In this document: piece by piece, positions 9,991 through 20,782 of the stretch
Layout of the letters: each line of letters opens with the position of its first letter
Numbering within the stretch: the stretch's first letter is position 1
DNA from: Saccoglossus kowalevskii
Taxonomy: Eukaryota; Hemichordata; Enteropneusta; Harrimaniidae
Direction: 5' to 3'
DNA length: 26,249 nucleotides
Assembly: GCF_000003605.2 (NCBI RefSeq)
Contig: NW_003117452.1
Coordinates: 25,311-51,559 of the forward strand
The notes under the pieces: generated by a model
Told to the model about the DNA's origin: nothing
The model's input: the letters and a program-made list of their open reading frames with translations, nothing else
Databases searched by the model: none
Program-made: the position numbers and the translations under genes

Positions 9991-10412
9991 AAGACATTTT
10001 TACAGTTTACAGTGAAAATTGAATTTTGCAGTGAATTGTGTCATCTAGTCATTTTACAGTTTCGAAAATGTAATTTCCCTGTATTATTCTTTACGACTTT
10101 TTTTATTTGGATGTAAATTCTTGTACGTACCGAGAAAAATGACACATTTTTACAGTGTACGAAAAAAATATTTGATTGATTACGTTGTACGTTTAGCCTG
10201 TGATTACAGAATTACGGAATTTATTTTTTCAATTTACGTTGTACGAACAAAAAAGTATTGCAATTACGTTGAACGAAAATAACCCTTGCCCCCCCATTAA
10301 TTGTTATGTTCTCCTAAGTTCACCATCAAGGGTGTGATTTCAGTTTGTGCCATGCTTTCAGGTAGCAATGCTTTCAGGTAGCTACTCTCTATTGGGACAG
10401 CTCATTAATACA
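9991..10412. other. Intergenic, no gene seen
   Basis: AT-rich sequence with several ATTTTTACAGT-like and TTACGTTGTACG-like words repeated loosely. No defined element or exon was recognised. Confidence 0.5.
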
Positions 10413-11624
10413 GACATTCCAGCATGCATTGACTTGGTCAAGATTCTCGGAATATGCCAAGAACTGTAATGTAAACACCACTATTGTAGTATACACCATC
10501 CAAATAAAAACTTGCGTTTGTGCTTGCCACTAGAGGGGGGGGGGGACGTTGGATTTTAAGGAAATCAATGTTTATCAACACATGCTTGCACAACAATTGC
10601 AAACACAGTTGAGTTGAAACATATATATAAGGCAGAATTTGATACGCTGAAAAAAAACCTGTCACTCTAAGATTGGTCTTTCTGTTAGGGTTGGGTAGCC
10701 AATCAGGTACAATGTTACAAATAGTTTCGCACTGACTCCAAACACAGTGACTACTATTTTATATATAGGTTTCTGTGGTGGTTGTCATGCCACGCATGTG
10801 TGTCTCACATGAACAAAGACGTTCCAGCATGCATTGACTTGGTCAAGATTCTCGGCATATGCCAAGAGCTGTAATGTAAACACCACTATTGTAGTATACA
10901 CCATCCAAATAAAAACTTGCGTTTGTGCTTGCCACGAGGGGGGGAGGGCATTGGATTTTAAGGAAATCAATGTTTATCAACACATGCTTGCACAACAATT
11001 GCAAACACTGTTGAGTTGAAACATATATATAAGGCAGAATTTGATACGCTGAAAAAAAACCTGTCACTCTAAGATTGGTCTTTCTGTTAGGGTTGGGTAG
11101 CCAATCAGGTACAATGTTACAAATAGTTTCGCACTGACTCCAAACACAGTGACTACTATTTTATATATAGGTTTCTGTGGTGGTTGTCATGCCACGCATG
11201 TGCGTCTCACATGAACAAAGATGTTCCAGCATGCATTGACTTGGTCAAGATTCTCGGCATATGCCAAGAGCTGTAATGTAAACACCACTATTGTAGTATA
11301 CACCATCCAAATAAAAACTTGCGTTTGTGCTTGCCACGAGGGGGGGGGGCATTGGATTTTAAGGAAATCAATGTTTATCAACACATGCTTGCACAACAAT
11401 TGCAAACACTGTTGAGTTGAAACATATATATAAGGCAGAATTTGATACGCTGAAAAAAAACCTGTCACTCTAAGATTGGTCTTTCTGTTAGGGTTGGGTA
11501 GCCAATCAGGTACAATGTTACAAATAGTTTCGCACCGACTCCAAACACAGTTACTACAATTTTATATATAGGTTTCTGTGGTGGTTGTCATGCCAGGCAT
11601 GTGCGTCTCACATGAACAAAGATG
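10413..11624. repeat. Three-copy tandem repeat, unit about 400 bp
   Basis: Units begin TTCCAGCATGCATTGAC at 10417, 10822 and 11224, so the periods are 405 and 402 bp. The copies are almost identical; most differences lie in a poly-G run near 10533, 10938 and 11339, and a few are single bases. Each unit carries a TATATATAAGG word and an AGGTTTCTGTGGTGG stretch. High identity implies recent duplication or gene conversion. The open frames on both strands repeat from unit to unit with shifts at the poly-G run and are not considered genes. Confidence 0.85.
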
Positions 11625-11845
11625 GCGATTTTGACTGTTGCACAGACCAAACAAATTGTACAAATTGGTACGTTACTAAGCTTTAACTACGGTAGGCAAT
11701 TTCTTTGATGATTGGAAGGCATCAAAGGAATCAACAACAGTAATTAGTGCATGTTGAGCCTTGATCAAAATTTTTGCTCATTGAATTGTGGGAAAATCAA
11801 TGTTTATCAAAACAAATGTCGCACATGTGCGGCGTGACAACCACC
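11580..11845. repeat. Inverted-repeat element at the end of the 400-bp array
   Basis: Left arm 11580-11605 (GGTGGTTGTCATGCC...CATGTGCG) matches the inverse of 11820-11845 at about 22 of 26 positions. The segment AAATCAATGTTTATCAA near 11794 is also shared with the 400-bp unit. The tandem unit therefore looks derived from the terminal part of this element. Confidence 0.5.
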
Positions 11846-12730
11846 CCCTTCAAATATGCACAATCTAGTTACTACATGTCTTGAACTACTTAGAATGGGC
11901 TTTTCAAGTTACTTGATACATAATCTAACATGTCGTGCACTCCGCAATGAACTCTTTGGGCTAGGGGAAAAAATGAAAAATGATTCTTTCAATGATTCTT
12001 GTCATGCAAAAACCCAACAAGAAGCTACAACATGTTTTTAACTGATTCCATGGTGATCAGAAACATGAATATTTTTTTTCTCCATAATGTATTTTACACA
12101 AACTTTTTGTCTTAATGGCGCAAAGACCAACACATAGGTATGGGAAAGGTGTATAGTGACTCATTGTACATGCTGTTCAGTGACCATTGCAGTCGTGACT
12201 AAAAAAGCACATACTACGGTATTATTACCACAAAGTATACACAAAAACAGTATGGTAATTGAAATTACTGATGCTTAGTGAATCAAGCTTGTGTTTAAAT
12301 GTGACATCATAACCCTTGAACACATCAATGTTGTGTCAATGCATGTGTTGTGCAAGTTTGAGTGAGAATAGTTCAACAACATCGTTTAACAAAATTTCAA
12401 GTAAAAATCTTTCATATCTAATACAAATTTATTCATTTTTTTACCCTTTAAAATAACATTTTCAATATACTGACTAAATTCAAACATACAATTGTATAAT
12501 ATTACAAAGATAAACCATTAACCACAAAGTCAACTTTACATCAACAAAATATTTACAGAGTATTTACATATTTTAATATGTATTGAATACATTATCATAA
12601 TTATTTTCCACTGGATAGCTGTGATTGGCCAGGTGAAGTGAAATGTCCTAACCTTTAACACAGATTGACCAATTGGTCACAAATCCCAAGGCATTTCACC
12701 CAGCAAGATAACATATCCAGCATGACATAC
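11846..12730. other. Intergenic, no gene seen
   Basis: AT-rich sequence. A short frame at 11856-12041 resembles no known protein. No RNA gene or element recognised. Confidence 0.5.
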
Positions 12731-12732
12731 AC

Positions 12733-13105
12733 ATTTGACCCTAGCAACATAGGTCACGACCTTTGACCCAAGTAAACAGAGGTCACATCCTTTGACCCTA
12801 GTATACAGAGGTCACGGCCTTCGACTCTAGATACAGAGGTCACAACATTTTACCCTGATTAGAGGTCACAATCATTGACCCTAGTTCAACAAGGCATTAC
12901 ATTTGATCCACCCATTCAGAAGAGTTCAGCTTAGAGCTCACACCTTTGACCCAAGAAGTCAGAGGTCATACACTATGACCTGACAGTCCCGCTTAGAGCT
13001 AACACCTTTGACCGTAGAGGTCATAGACTTTGACCTGACAGTTCAACTTAGAGCACACACTTTTGACCCTAGATGTCAGAGGTCATACACTGACAGTTCA
13101 GTAGA
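12733..13105. repeat. Degenerate minisatellite of inverted nuclear-receptor half-sites
   Basis: AGGTCA and TGACCC/TGACCT words recur as inverted pairs with exactly 7 bases between them: 12751-12769, 12780-12798, 12863-12881, 12963-12981 and 13018-13036. Two more pairs (12809-12827, 12837-12855) have one degenerate half. Other spacings and decayed units fill the rest. No open frame. Confidence 0.75.
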
Positions 13106-13388
13106 CAGTTAATTCTTCATAAAACATTTATGCAGAATAGTTAATTAAATCACAACAAATATTTTTGTTCTCCATTCACAAAATATATAAAGTTTAGTTT
13201 TGAGTATGTCAAGCATTTGCTTATTTAACAATATAGTAGTACAAAAAATTAAATGTAAATATGCAAATCTAACACAAAAGGCAATGTTTTATTCAGAGTC
13301 AGACGAAATTGTATATGTGAATTTAAAAAAAATAGAATTACATTTGTATTTTCTAACCCCTACTTTATTTTAATGTTTTGAGCACATT

Positions 13389-13522
13389 CACTGTGAATTT
13401 GTCAAGAAAACAATGAATTTTATTGTTATTTTACATGATCACGTCGATTTAATTAGCGGAATTTACTGATTATGAAAATAGCAAAAATAAAACCCAGTGA
13501 ATAATCAATGCATTCACAGTAT
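13389..13522. mobile_element. Decayed MITE-like inverted repeat
   Basis: The left end CACTGTGAATTTGTCAA and right end (inverse TACTGTGAATGCATTG), each followed by a TTTTATT-rich arm, align with many differences. The ends recall those of the MITE at 6766-6977. Low certainty because of decay. Confidence 0.35.
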
Positions 13523-13627
13523 TTTACCAATATTTGAAGTTCATTTAAATTACGTACAATAAAGGAAAACAATGTAGCATTTCAGAAGATCACAGAAAAC
13601 AAGTAAATTGTCACATTCATGAATCAA

Positions 13628-13704
13628 TAGACTTTACATGCAGATGGCTGCTGAGATTTTGTTAAACACACAAGATCTCAACAACCATTTGCATCTCAAG
13701 TCTA
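13628..13704 (+). ncRNA. miRNA-precursor-like hairpin (candidate)
   Basis: Arms 13628-13660 and 13672-13704 pair over 33 positions with an 11-base loop: 27 Watson-Crick pairs, two G-U pairs and four isolated mismatches when read on the plus strand. Size and mismatch pattern fit an animal miRNA precursor, but a small fold-back repeat would look the same. I do not recognise a known mature miRNA in either arm, and the strand is uncertain. Confidence 0.3.
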
Positions 13705-14302
13705 CTTACTGCAAACAGATAATAAGTTATGCAATGACAAGAATTCATTTTTGTGAATATCACAAAGTGTGAAAATAAGAGTATTAGCAAAATTAAAGCA
13801 TCTTACAGTATCATCTCTAAATTGTAACAAACTTCGTTACGCCAAACATAATTCCAGAGTACAAATAAAGCATGAATAAAAATTGGGAATACTGAAGAAT
13901 ATTATTTTTATAATTATTTTAAAAATAACCAATGAGACTGAAGTCAATTTAGAGGCTTCAAATTAAGGTAAGTTCCAGGCATCCAGCGGTATTCGGCTAC
14001 CCACTGCAACAAGAACGACAAACATCAGAAACAGTTTGAAACTCTGAATGCAGACAATTGATACAGCCACTGATCGTGCCAAGTAGAAAAAACAAAATAA
14101 TTCAACAGTTGTAAAATGAATTTAATTTGACCTTGTCACATATGGGCAACATTCTTGCCCTTGATCGTTCTGGGGGAAATATATTTACGTCCACCAAAAC
14201 TGTGGAATCAGATGCACAATATTAAGTTTAGAGATAACAGTAATTTTAATTTGACATTCAGTTGATCATGAACATTTTTGCCCTCTAAACTCACTGTCTT
14301 AA

Positions 14303-14700
14303 AGGCCCAGGTATACTATAAATACACTCCTAAACAATAGGGATTATTTCCTTGCTTGTCACGCTGTAATAAACAGCTCCAGCCAAGCTCTGGTAAAAAC
14401 GCGTTTTTCTCCAACTTAGAGGTCGATTATGTCGTGCCAAAGTGGATGCATGTGACTATGAATATCACAGCAGTGACTGTGTGTAGTATTTATGACAATA
14501 AATAGTGTACGAGCTGAGATTTTGGCGGATAAAAGTAAAAAACATGAATCGGGGAAAGGAACGCGCGGCTAATCTTGAATAATTACTACTGTCAATCAAA
14601 GTCACGTGATGTTGGACCGCTGAAACAGCATGCGTCATAGACTATGCAAGTGATTAACACCACTCATTAGCATAGCCCGGGGCAAGTGTGAATTGGGCCT
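14303..14700. mobile_element. TTAA-flanked MITE inside the 54-bp array
   Basis: A 398-bp element with short inverted ends (AGGCCCA... and ...TGGGCCT), flanked by TTAA at 14299-14302 and 14701-14704. Removing it and one TTAA restores ACTCACTGTCTTAA followed by AATGAAATATTCACTG-like sequence, as in the neighbouring 54-bp units. TTAA target choice suggests a piggyBac- or Kolobok-type non-autonomous element. It contains a CACGTG word (14604-14609) and no coding frame. Confidence 0.7.
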
Positions 14701-14705
14701 TTAAT

Positions 14706-15785
14706 AATGAAATATTCACTGCTACCGGTACTATAGACATTGTGACTCACTGTCTTAAAGATCTCAATGAAATGTCCACTGCTACAAAAGTCACTGTGAC
14801 TCACTGTCTTAAAGATCCCAATGAAATGTTTACTGCTACAAAAGTCACTGTGACTCACTGTCTTAAAGATCTCAATGAAATGTCCACTGCTACAAAAGTC
14901 ACAGTGACTCATTGTCTTAAAGATGCCGATAAAATGTCCACTGCTGCAAAAATTACTGTGACTCATTGTCTTAAAGATCCAAATGAAATATTCACTGCTA
15001 CTATACTCATTGTGACTCACTGTCTTAAAGATCCCAATGAAATATTCACTGCTACTATACTCATTGTGACTCACTGTCTTAAAGATCCCAATGAAATGTT
15101 CACAGCCACAAAAGTCACAGTGACTCATTGTCTTAAAGATCCCAATGAAATGTTCACAGCCACAAAAGTCACAGTGACTCATTGTCTTAAAGATCCCAAT
15201 GAAATGTTCACAGCCACAAAAGTTACAGTGACTCATTGTCTTAAAGATCCCAATGAAATATTCACTGCTACTATACTCATTGTGACTCACTGTCTTAAAG
15301 ATCCCAATGAAATGTTCACAGCCACAAAAGTCACAGTGACTCATTGTCTTAAAGATCCCAATGAAATGTTCACAGCCACAAAAGTCACAGTGACTCATTG
15401 TCTTAAAGATCCCAATGAAATGTTCACAGCCACAAAAGTCACAGTGACTCATTGTCTTAAAGATCCCAATGAAATGTTCACAGCCACAAAAGTTACAGTG
15501 ACTCATTGTCTTAAAGATCCCAATGAAATATTCACTGCTACTATACTCATTGTGACTCACTGTCTTAAAGATCCCAATGAAATGTTCACAGCCACAAAAG
15601 TCACTGTTACTCACTGTCTTAAAAATCTCAATGAAATGTTCACAGCCACAAAAGTCACAGTGACTCACTGTCTTAAAAATCCCAATGAAATGTTCACAGC
15701 CACAAAAGTCACTGTTACTCACTGTCTTAAAAATCTCAATGAAATGTTCACTGTGACTGTGACTTTTAAAGATCCTAAATGAAAC
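14706..15785 (+). repeat. Minisatellite of 20 units of 54 bp
   Basis: The unit reads ATGAAATGTTCACAGCCACA, then AAAGTCACAGTGACTCATTG, then TCTTAAAGATCCCA. Two main variants occur: A (as above) and B (ATTCACTGCTACTATACTCA in the middle). From unit 6 the order is B B A A A B A A A A B A A A, and the A unit before the second and third B blocks carries the same GTTACAG change, a sign of block duplication. Because 54 is a multiple of 3, both strands stay open (364 codons plus, 433 minus) with an 18-residue repeat. The plus frame starts inside the MITE and neither has gene-like ends, so neither is called as a gene. Confidence 0.88.
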
Positions 15786-16597
15786 ATTCACTGCTAGAAA
15801 ATTTTCCTTTCCCAACTTGTGAATGATTGTCGGTTTACAGTTCGTCAATTTCATATTATTATAATAAGTTAAAATAAAATTTTGGTGAAATAATTTTTGT
15901 TGCAAATACAACAAATGAATAGCAATCAAGGTTTCCATCAAAAATAAATCAAATCTAATATAAAGCAACCTACAGTATTCTTAACCAGTGGCTTGAATGA
16001 AGAGAGGATTACAAGCCCCTGGTTTAACTACAAATTGCTGGTACATGTATATTATATTGCTCAGGGTGTGTATATTAATATTCTTATACAACATAAAATA
16101 CACCAGATAGTGGCAGCATAAGCGACTGCCTTTCAATTTATTAGTGACCAAAATACCAAAAGTTTAAATTGCTCTTCTATTTCTGCAATCACAGTACAAC
16201 AGTATAAGGTGTTAAACACTAGGTTAGGTCAACAGAAATAATAAAATAATACTATTATTAGTAAAAGTTTTTGTTTCTTACAAGTGATTTCATCACTGTA
16301 GAGGATGATTTCGTCACTGTTGAGGCATCATACCATGTACACTGAAAAATGGGACAATCCCTGCATCTTTTCTTTGAATAAATTGCTCTTTCCATTGTAA
16401 TGAAAACGCAACAGATTTTGTAGATTAGTCACCTCTGTGTTATCATAATATGGCCGGTATTGTTTATGCTAAATTCACAGAAATGGTTGATAGAAAATTT
16501 AGATATTTAGGATGTACAATAACAGCCAAAGAGTTCATAACTAAGCCAGTAACTTTGTTGAATCTCATTATGTGATATACACACCATGGGTGCAGTG
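15786..16597 (-). other. 3' flank and probable 3' UTR of the MARCH gene
   Basis: AT-rich sequence between the 54-bp array and the MARCH stop codon. On the minus strand it follows the stop and holds a polyadenylation-type AATAAA at 16142-16137, about 455 bases downstream. No other gene seen. Confidence 0.5.
16137..16142 (-). terminator. Candidate polyadenylation signal of the MARCH gene
   Basis: TTTATT on the plus strand, AATAAA on the minus strand, about 455 bases past the stop codon. It would give a short 3' UTR; other signals may be used. Confidence 0.35.
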
Positions 16598-18293
16598 TTA
16601 CAATGCAACCTCCGTCAACCCAATTCTGTTGGTATTATTTGATTCTTGTAAATTATTTGCATTTTCGGTGGCTCCCAATTTGATCTGTAGTCTTAGTTCA
16701 GTTCGTTTTGCTTCAGGACAGTCTTGCACGTAAATGACTCTATTGTAGGCCTTCAGCCTTCGCCACAGCTGGACATAAACTTTACACTGTACATACATGA
16801 ACACCAGCCCACCTGTGAAACCAATGGCGACCACCACAAGCTTTGTCCAGAATGGCCATTCCAACGCACCCTGGCGAATTTCTTCTGTTGTGCGATCAAT
16901 TAAAACATAAAGAGACCAAACGACGCATGTGATAGCGATCATGTGAAATGAAACAGAACACATTATCTTTCGTCGTTCGCTTGATGACATTTCTAACTGC
17001 TCCCACTGAAAGAAAAAATGATAAAAAAAAGGACATTACTAAATATGCACTTACATGAACATGCTTGTTTCATGGCCGGTAAAGAGTTTTGGGTTACAAC
17101 ATTTGATGAACAAAAAGGGATTGTATGTTACCATATTATCTCTAATAAAAAATAACTGCATTTTACGCATGATCAAAAATAAGACCACACACAACTCTTG
17201 ATATTAACATAACCAATGACAATGTGATTCCCACAATTCTATTTGAGTATTGCAACACTTTACAAGTCACAGTCTCAGTGCATGTATGTATAATGCCATT
17301 AAAGACTGTTGAAAACAGCATAACTGAAATCCATAAGCGATATTTAATCAGCTGACCAACAAGCGTGCGGATACATGATATTATTATACATCTGTTACAG
17401 TATGCCATAATTTTCCAGTATTGCACTGGGTATTTTCATCCAACTATATTAGAAAACGTGAATTCCAAATATGGAACGATTATGCGCGTAAGCATCCATT
17501 AATAAAAAAACAAACATGGCTGCCCCCAGGGTTTCACTAGACCCCACACAAAGAAGTTCGCTAAATCTGTTCTAAACGATTTGGGTTTCAGCATTCCCAT
17601 GATGTATTCCTGGGAGGAAAAGATGGAATGAGAAACATCACTATTTCCTTGTTTACATATGGAAGAGTACACAAAACTACTTCAATAATCAGACAACAAA
17701 CACAGCATTGCAAACAAGCAATTGTATTGGCTAATATCAGATGATAATAATGAGGCTTGGCTCGAGAAACAAGATGAGGTACAAGTTACAGTGCATGATG
17801 TTAAAATGATTACTAAATTAGGTGCACTCTTATTGCTACATCACCAAAAGAATGTCAGTAAAATACGTACCTTTGCAATAGGTTTCAGCTTGGACTCCAT
17901 GAAAAGTTCAAATTTACAGAGTTCACAAGTTTTAGTATCTGAACTTTTAATCCAATGCTGAAGGCATTGCTGGTGGACGTACTTTAGACTACCAGCACAC
18001 AGGCATGGAGTTATAAGAGGAAATTCATTGTCCCCCTCACAATGGCATATTCGACAAATATCGGCGTTACTTGACACAACAGACACTGCTGACTGACACC
18101 GTGATTGTGGATTGGATGTGCAGGCTTTACACTCTGTATTTTTATCTGCGTTTGTTACATATTCGATGCTGTCTGTAGACATTCTTTGAATGGCTGCGAT
18201 TGATTTACTCTTAACTGAAAGAAACTTAGGATCTCTGGCGACTGACGCGATGGCGGGAGCTGTGCCAGGACGAATCGCAATTGTATCATCAAC
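16598..18293 (-). CDS. MARCHF8: MARCH1/8-type membrane E3 ubiquitin ligase, last two coding exons
   Basis: Transfers ubiquitin to transmembrane cargo in endosomes and at the plasma membrane (family knowledge). Exons: 18293-17871 (141 codons) and 17005-16598 (135 codons plus stop). Seen: RING-CH domain starting [10 protein letters not shown], with metal ligands C80, C83, C97, C99, H107, C110, C123 and C126 (numbered from the first codon shown). Next come [13 protein letters not shown], a first membrane segment (about 155-177), the short loop [17 protein letters not shown] and a second membrane segment (about 195-214). [16 protein letters not shown] follows, with a tyrosine sorting-type motif YNRV. 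The tail ends TEVAL. Splices are phase 0: donor GTACGT at 17870-17865; acceptor CAG at 17008-17006. The exon at 18293 opens after a T-rich tract ending TATAG, so 37 codons precede the first ATG at 18182; either an upstream exon is missing or translation starts at 18182. Confidence 0.92.
17006..17870 (-). other. Intron of the MARCH gene
   Basis: An 865-bp intron between the RING exon and the membrane-segment exon, with a consensus donor and a TTTCTTTCAG acceptor. The 87-codon frame at 17163-17426 is hydrophobic by composition only and is not supported as an exon. Confidence 0.8.
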
Positions 18294-20752
18294 CTATAAA
18301 AATAAAATAAAATTGAATTTTTAAAAATTGCATGCAGACATATTGTTGAGATATTGTCTTGTGAAAAATTATGTGGGTTCAAATTTATGACAAATTTCCA
18401 ATCCAATGGGAGTCGTACATTTTGGTTTACATGGCAAATTGTCATCTAGAATACAGTAAAATCCATCAAAAACATAATTTTTATTGATGGACACAGACAG
18501 ATCAAAACGATATTGCCGACTTAAACATTCTTTCTGTATCCCATTTACATCATAGAGTGATTCAACACTACAGGGAAACGATACATTAGAAGAAAATTTA
18601 ACAACAACAACATCAGCGACAACATATTTCATATCCCACAACACAAAGCAATGTTTGCCAGTATAATTAGAAAAGTTAACAATGACATCCTATATAGCGA
18701 TGTTTGCCAAGAGAATTAAAAGAAGGGTTTAATATGATACCAGACCCCCCCCCCCCCCCCGGAACAAAGCAAGTTCATGCAATTGCAGAGAAAGCAATGA
18801 CCAATTTGAAGTTGCTGTTGTACATGTATGATGGTTAATTGTACATGTACCAGTATATTATGACTGACACTCATACTATGTACAATGTATGACAACGGTA
18901 AACCCACTAAAGCCTGTTAATTTGAGCGTTCTTGTGCATTTATGTTGAATGAGATGTACATACCAAATTTGAATGAAATATGTCTGAGACTGATCGAGTT
19001 CTGGTTCCAAAATGGTAGAAATGACCAATTTTGATGAATTTTTTGCACTAAAATGACCGCCATTGAGCCATCTTGAATTCAACCATGAAACAAATGATAG
19101 CGCATATGTAAAACTTGATGTAATATGTATGTGTAAAGTTTGAGAGTAATTGGCATAGTCATGATTGCGATACAGGTTGCAGGACACACGACAGGACGCA
19201 TGAAGTTGAAACTACAGGTTTAGAACATACTAGTGATGACACACTCAATGCATTTGAGTCAGAAGACAGTGCAATATACTGTACCCATTAAGTCTGACAC
19301 AAATAGAGAAATCTACATAGATATACCAGGAAAAATAATACGACTTGAGATGAATGCACAAATACATGTATACTCTTTCTCAAAGTACACTAATAACATT
19401 AATGGTAACTACCGGTAAACTAAAACTAGCTGTCAGTAAGGAGATCTGGCACAAAGCTATTTATTGATTTAAAGTCAACCTGTCTTAATAATGCCATGAT
19501 ATTCATTTTATAAAAAACAATAATCAATTCATAATGAAAAGTGCACACAATTCCTTAATGATTTACTGCAACCTATACATCTGTAGAGAGGGGATATAAA
19601 ATGGTTGCTATAGCTACCATAACATCACTGCTGTCCTTTCGAATGCATGCAGAATACACAAGTATAGATTAAAGAGAAACATAAAAAGTAATTTTAATGA
19701 AATCTGTTTTCTGGTTTAGATACCTGATGGACTAGGAGCAAAAATAATAAAGTAGCTTATTAATTAATCATGGGCGTGGCTAACTTGTTAAATTTAAGAG
19801 TACTATAAATTTAAATAAATGACATAGCAAACAAAAATTAGTGGCCCTTGAATTTTTCCATAAAACATGATTTTGTGATTATCACATAGTGTTCAGCCAG
19901 CAAGACAATTTTCTCTTAACAAAGGGGGCTTTCTCTTGATTAATTAGCAGTTATAAATAGAAAGCAAAGATAAGACTTCTCTGGGGAAATTTAACATATT
20001 TGGTAGGTGATAATAACAAAGGATAAGCAAGGTGATTAGCCCTCCTCAACATGCTAATTTGTGTCAGTTTCTAGCACTTTTTTTACTGCTAGTGTGTGAA
20101 AAGGTGAATTACATGAGGGCATGTGATTAATTCCAGTTAGTAAGAACAAATTGCAAAATTTTGCAGCAGTTAAAACTATTCAGAAGGGAAATCAGAAGGA
20201 CTTGAATACCGTCAAAGTTGCAAATCACAATCAACGGCAGTTGTCACAATACTACAGTCTGGCTAAATAAGCAATCAATTCCAACTGATCGTACTACGAC
20301 AATTCACTTCCACATTGCCTTACCATAAAAAAGTCTTCGGGAAATTTCAAAGAGTTGAATCGGTACAACACAGCATTCTGATTGGTTAATAATAGACTTG
20401 ACCCATTAGGTAAAAAGATGTTGCAGGTTAAACCGTGCAAAAAAAACATGGCCGAAAGCGCAGTTTATGAAAAGTTTGTGTACATGTACGATCCAACACA
20501 ATCGACAATGGAGATAATGATGAAGATTTTAACTTTGAATGTGTTTCATCTGACTCTAATATTTTTAAGCACACAAATTTGGGTGGTACATATATACCTA
20601 ATTAATAATGTAATAAAATATGCATACATTGTATTTTGTAAAAGTCAATGATGATGCAATTAATTCCGTAATTTAATTTTCCCTCAAAGATGCAATATCC
20701 CCCTCAATCTGTCACATGGTGAATTAAAATTGTCATATGCACTCTTTTTCCC

Positions 20753-20782
20753 GGGGGGTGGGGGGTGGGGGGGGGGTGGTGG
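20753..20782 (+). other. G-quadruplex-prone G-rich tract
   Basis: Four or more G runs (6, 6, 10 and shorter) separated by single T bases. This satisfies the G-quadruplex pattern G3+N1-7 four times over. Length is likely variable between individuals. Confidence 0.7.

Larger units (their letters stand above)
13106..14298. other. Intergenic, AT-rich, with small inverted repeats
   Basis: No gene seen. It contains a weak MITE-like inverted repeat (13389-13522) and a long hairpin (13628-13704), listed separately. Confidence 0.55.

Noticed and set aside
10438-11468. Repeated open frames in the 400-bp tandem array
   Set aside because: The same peptide recurs with frameshifts at the variable poly-G run, and frames exist on both strands; this is repeat sequence.
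14667-15968. 433-codon minus-strand and 364-codon plus-strand open frames with an 18-residue repeat
   Set aside because: The 54-bp period keeps every frame without a stop open. The plus frame begins inside a MITE, both strands are equally open, and neither has a gene-like non-repeat part.
17163-17426. 87-codon hydrophobic frame in the MARCH intron
   Set aside because: It falls between two exons that splice in phase 0 to give a continuous MARCH protein; no similarity.
18369-18644. 91-codon minus-strand frame with six cysteines just upstream of the RING exon
   Set aside because: It starts with GTG, has no clear acceptor or donor, owes part of its sequence to an ACAACA repeat, and resembles no domain I know.
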